A stretch of 64,000 nucleotides of DNA from RUG14130 sp045598325 (GTDB lineage: Bacteria > Bacillota > Clostridia > Christensenellales > Aristaeellaceae): NCBI GenBank assembly GCA_045598325.1, contig JAZLLT010000065.1, positions 1 to 64,000 of the forward strand, written 5' to 3'. Below the pieces are notes generated by a model. It was given only the letters and a program-made list of their open reading frames with translations, did not search any database and was not told where the DNA came from. The translations under genes were made by a program, and so were the position numbers. Shown in pieces: positions 61,633 through 64,000 of this stretch (positions are counted from its first letter, which is position 1; every line of letters begins with the position of its first letter).

Positions 61633-63939
61633 TTATTCGGTCTTTCTGAAATAATGTCCCAGAGTGTATTTTTCGGGAAGTTTCTTATCGTCCGCGCTCT
61701 TTCCGTCCCGCAGGGCTATGAAGCAGCGGAAAATGTCTTCCGCTTCCTTTGCCGTTTCGGTGGTGAAAACAAGCCGCTCACCCACATGGGCCGGAAGTTC
61801 GCTCATTCTGCCGTACAGACACATGGGCACGCTGTTAATGAGGTCGATGACGCATCCGCCTTCCCCCGCCAGCCGTTTCAGCGGGAACACCGCGTTCATG
61901 CGGTCGGTCAGGGTGCAGTCGATGAGCCGCTTCCCATTCTCCGCCTTGTCACAGGCGCGGCATTTCGTGTGCGGGCCGCCGCCTCGCGCGGAGTTGAGGG
62001 GGCAATGGCGCAGATGCATGAGGGGCATCCTGCCGTAGACGATGAGTTCCCGTTTCCCGCCGAAGGAGCGGATCTCATGAGCCGTAAGTTCGATGGACGG
62101 CGTGTAGATACAATCGCCGATACCGAGGAATGCGAGTGCTTCGGCGTTTGTGAGATTCATCGGGAAATCATACCGTTTTTCGTCGGGCCAGGCAAGCGTC
62201 ATCTGTCCGATATTGGTAAGATAGACGCCGCGGATGCGGGAGGCGTTACCACAGGCGTAACGGTGGAGCGTATCCAGATCTTCCCCACTCATGACGGGCG
62301 GCAGATACAGGAACATTCCGTCGATATCCGCCTTGTCAAGCGCTTCTTTCCTGAGGTCGGACGGGAAGTATACCGCCTCGTCCGCGCCCAATGAAAGCAA
62401 TCTGCGAAGCAAAACCGTGTCATCCGCCTGCACGGAGAGATACGGTTTATCGCTGTTCTCCTCGGCAATGGCAGCGGCCGCCGTATAACCGTTTTTCTCC
62501 CCCGTTTGGGAAAAACGCCCGATGCGCAGGGAAGCAAGTCGCTCAAGGGCGTCCCGGCGCAGGGCATTGACGGCGGAAGACGGAACGAACGCGTTTTCGT
62601 CCGCGTCCACGGAGATATCGCCGAAAAAGTAGGGCGTTCCGCCGGTTTTCGTCAGTTGGGCTTTGATTTTCTCCCTGTCCGCACCGGAGGAAAGGGCTTC
62701 CTGTACGGGTTCGCCTTTCACGGTGACGGTGTCCGTACCGTCCGAAACGGTAAGGCTTACGGGCGACGCGACCTTTGCTTCGAAAGCGGCGGTCAGCGGG
62801 ATCGTCTGCGGTTCCTTTTCGATGCGTTCATTTGTCAGGCGCATCTGCTCGTCGCTCACCATGCGGTAGACGGGGCCCGTCTTTCCGGATGGATTTTTGA
62901 TGCTGCGTCCCGCGAAACCGCTGATTTTGAGCGGTATATCTTCCTGCTTTTCGGGATGGATGGCGACGGAATCCGTTGCCAATACATCCTTTGTGAGCCT
63001 GATCTCGTTTTTCGATACCGCCTCGCCCACCTTCACGCCGAAATGGGAAGGGCGGGCTTTGGAGATGAAATCCCCGTCGCGGATGCCGAAGGCATAGCCT
63101 TTCGTGAAGCCGCCGCGGTTGAAAATCTGTTTGAGTTCCTCCTCGTCCCGTTCCGTAAAAGGTTCGCCGTCAAGAATGCGGCGGTAGACGCTCGTCACGA
63201 TTGCCACATATTCGGGGCGTTTGAGCCTTCCTTCGATTTTGAGGCTCGCCGCGCCCGCGGAAACGATGCTGCCGAGTTCTCCCGCAGTCATGAGATCCTT
63301 GGGTGAGAGCAGATAGCCTTCGCTCTTCCCCGCGCCGGTAAGGCGGTACGGAAGCCTGCAGGGCTGGGCGCAGGCGCCGCGGTTTCCGCTTCTGCCGCCC
63401 ACGAGGCTCGAAAACAGGCACTGACCCGAGCAGGCAACGCACAGCGCGCCGTGGCAGAACACTTCCGTTTCGATGCCGAGAGAAGAACATTCCCGGATTT
63501 CGTCAAGGCTCATCTCGCGGGCAAGCACCACGCGTTCAAAGCCCCTTTCTTTGAGATATGCCGCACCTTGCGGATTATGTACCGCCATCTGGGTGCTGGC
63601 GTGGAGATGGAGGGACGGAAGCATCTGCCGGAGGATGGCGCTCACGCCCGGATCCTGCACGATGGCAGCGTCCGCACGGCAGGCATACAGATCCTCCGCC
63701 AGGGTTTCCAGTTCCCCGGTTTCGCTTTGCTTGAGCAGGGTGTTGACCGTCACATAGAGTTTCTTTCCCCGCTCATGCAGGTAGTCCCCCGCCCATTTCA
63801 GTTCTTCGGAATCGAAATTGCCCGCGCCGCGCCGCGCGTTCAGACTTTTGCCCCCGAGGTACACCGCGTCGGCGCCGGAGCGTACTGCGGCGATCAGGGC
63901 TTCCTTGTTGCCCGCGGGAGAGAGCAATTCCGTCTTCAT
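61633..63939 (-). CDS. peptidase U32 family protein with DUF3656
   Basis: The 768-residue protein starts with the U32 domain (ELLSPAGNKEALIAAVRSGADAVYLGG; signature ETEVFCHGALCVACSGQC; then GGRSGNRGACAQPCRLPY), has a DUF3656 middle region (about 380-480) and a second U32-like Cys-rich part (CPLNSARGGGPHTKCRAC). Related proteins (RlhA, TrhP) hydroxylate rRNA or tRNA with prephenate-derived chemistry, so an RNA-modifying role is more likely than proteolysis. It precedes mutS2 by ten bases. Confidence 0.92.
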   Translation of the reverse strand: MKTELLSPAGNKEALIAAVRSGADAVYLGGKSLNARRGAGNFDSEELKWAGDYLHERGKKLYVTVNTLLKQSETGELETLAEDLYACRADAAIVQDPGVSAILRQMLPSLHLHASTQMAVHNPQGAAYLKERGFERVVLAREMSLDEIRECSSLGIETEVFCHGALCVACSGQCLFSSLVGGRSGNRGACAQPCRLPYRLTGAGKSEGYLLSPKDLMTAGELGSIVSAGAASLKIEGRLKRPEYVAIVTSVYRRILDGEPFTERDEEELKQIFNRGGFTKGYAFGIRDGDFISKARPSHFGVKVGEAVSKNEIRLTKDVLATDSVAIHPEKQEDIPLKISGFAGRSIKNPSGKTGPVYRMVSDEQMRLTNERIEKEPQTIPLTAAFEAKVASPVSLTVSDGTDTVTVKGEPVQEALSSGADREKIKAQLTKTGGTPYFFGDISVDADENAFVPSSAVNALRRDALERLASLRIGRFSQTGEKNGYTAAAAIAEENSDKPYLSVQADDTVLLRRLLSLGADEAVYFPSDLRKEALDKADIDGMFLYLPPVMSGEDLDTLHRYACGNASRIRGVYLTNIGQMTLAWPDEKRYDFPMNLTNAEALAFLGIGDCIYTPSIELTAHEIRSFGGKRELIVYGRMPLMHLRHCPLNSARGGGPHTKCRACDKAENGKRLIDCTLTDRMNAVFPLKRLAGEGGCVIDLINSVPMCLYGRMSELPAHVGERLVFTTETAKEAEDIFRCFIALRDGKSADDKKLPEKYTLGHYFRKTE

Positions 63940-63951
63940 ACCGTTTCTCCG

Positions 63952-64000
63952 TTACTGATAGATGAATTTATACAACTGCTTGATGTTTTCCGCTATGTCC
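63952..64000 (-). CDS. C-terminal end of an unidentified gene, cut by window edge
   Basis: A minus-strand frame open to the window edge ends DIAENIKQLYKFIYQ with TAA at 63952, twelve bases before the U32 gene. Fifteen residues are too few to identify; zapA is often found at this place in clostridia, which is only a guess. Confidence 0.5.
   Translation of the reverse strand, partial: DIAENIKQLYKFIYQ

Overview
The window is a gene-dense, moderately GC-rich chromosome segment of an anaerobic Gram-positive bacterium, most likely Bacillota, class Clostridia. The evidence is a trimeric [FeFe]-hydrogenase (HydCBA), a PASTA-kinase/PP2C pair in the classic Firmicutes yicC-to-rpe operon, Asp23, YhaM, MutS2, a DnaD/DnaI-type primosome, T-box and SAM-I leaders, and tRNA genes without encoded CCA. 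There is no rRNA operon, CRISPR array, intact insertion sequence or prophage. The genus cannot be read from the sequence.

Layout. 1-1849 (minus): asp23, nusB and a TsaD-like gene that runs off the left edge. 1991-3733 (minus): a large alanine-rich, membrane-anchored protein of unknown function. 3955-7709 (minus): serine acetyltransferase, topoisomerase III and YhaM. 7848-14145 (plus): SH3/lysozyme exoprotein, TatD, a three-gene redox operon (GlpA-like, GlpB-like, DUF1667) and an unknown secreted protein. 14123-15063: decayed ABC-exporter gene with its promoter still present, and a run of small intergenic hairpins. 15116-15872 (minus): eight tRNA genes from a consensus promoter. 15969-28771 (minus): yicC-rpoZ-coaBC-priA-def-fmt-rsmB-rlmN-prpC-prkC-rsgA-rpe, nearly all overlapping; gmk is missing from its usual place. 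28830-33049 (minus): pcrA-ligA. 33138-38203 (minus): a tyrosine T-box leader, aminotransferase, tyrS, yigZ, an RluA-type synthase and a HAD phosphatase. 38310-42559 (plus): hydC-hydB-hydA. 42691-44199 (plus): guaB. 44240-44407: a HepT-like relic. 44449-45839 (minus): metK behind a SAM-I riboswitch. 45960-54154 (plus): DnaD-like and DnaI-like primosome proteins, a YbaK/ProX-type deacylase, a membrane protein, TrkA, TrkH, a DEDD exonuclease and a TPR protein. 54203-64000 (minus): the 3' end of an unidentified gene, peptidase U32, mutS2, an HtrA-like protease, two tandem esterases, a PurO-like IMP cyclohydrolase and a nitrilase-GDPD fusion.

Functionally this is mostly core housekeeping: translation quality and initiation (def, fmt, rsmB, rlmN, rsgA, tyrS, tRNAs), replication and repair (priA, DnaD/DnaI, ligA, pcrA, topB, mutS2), Ser/Thr phosphosignalling, K+ uptake, and hydrogen metabolism coupled to NADH and ferredoxin. 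The least-explained parts are the nitrilase-GDPD/PurO-like/esterase cluster, the 580-residue membrane protein, the DUF1667 redox operon, and the two gene relics with leftover regulatory DNA. I found no clear candidate for a wholly new defence or mobile system.
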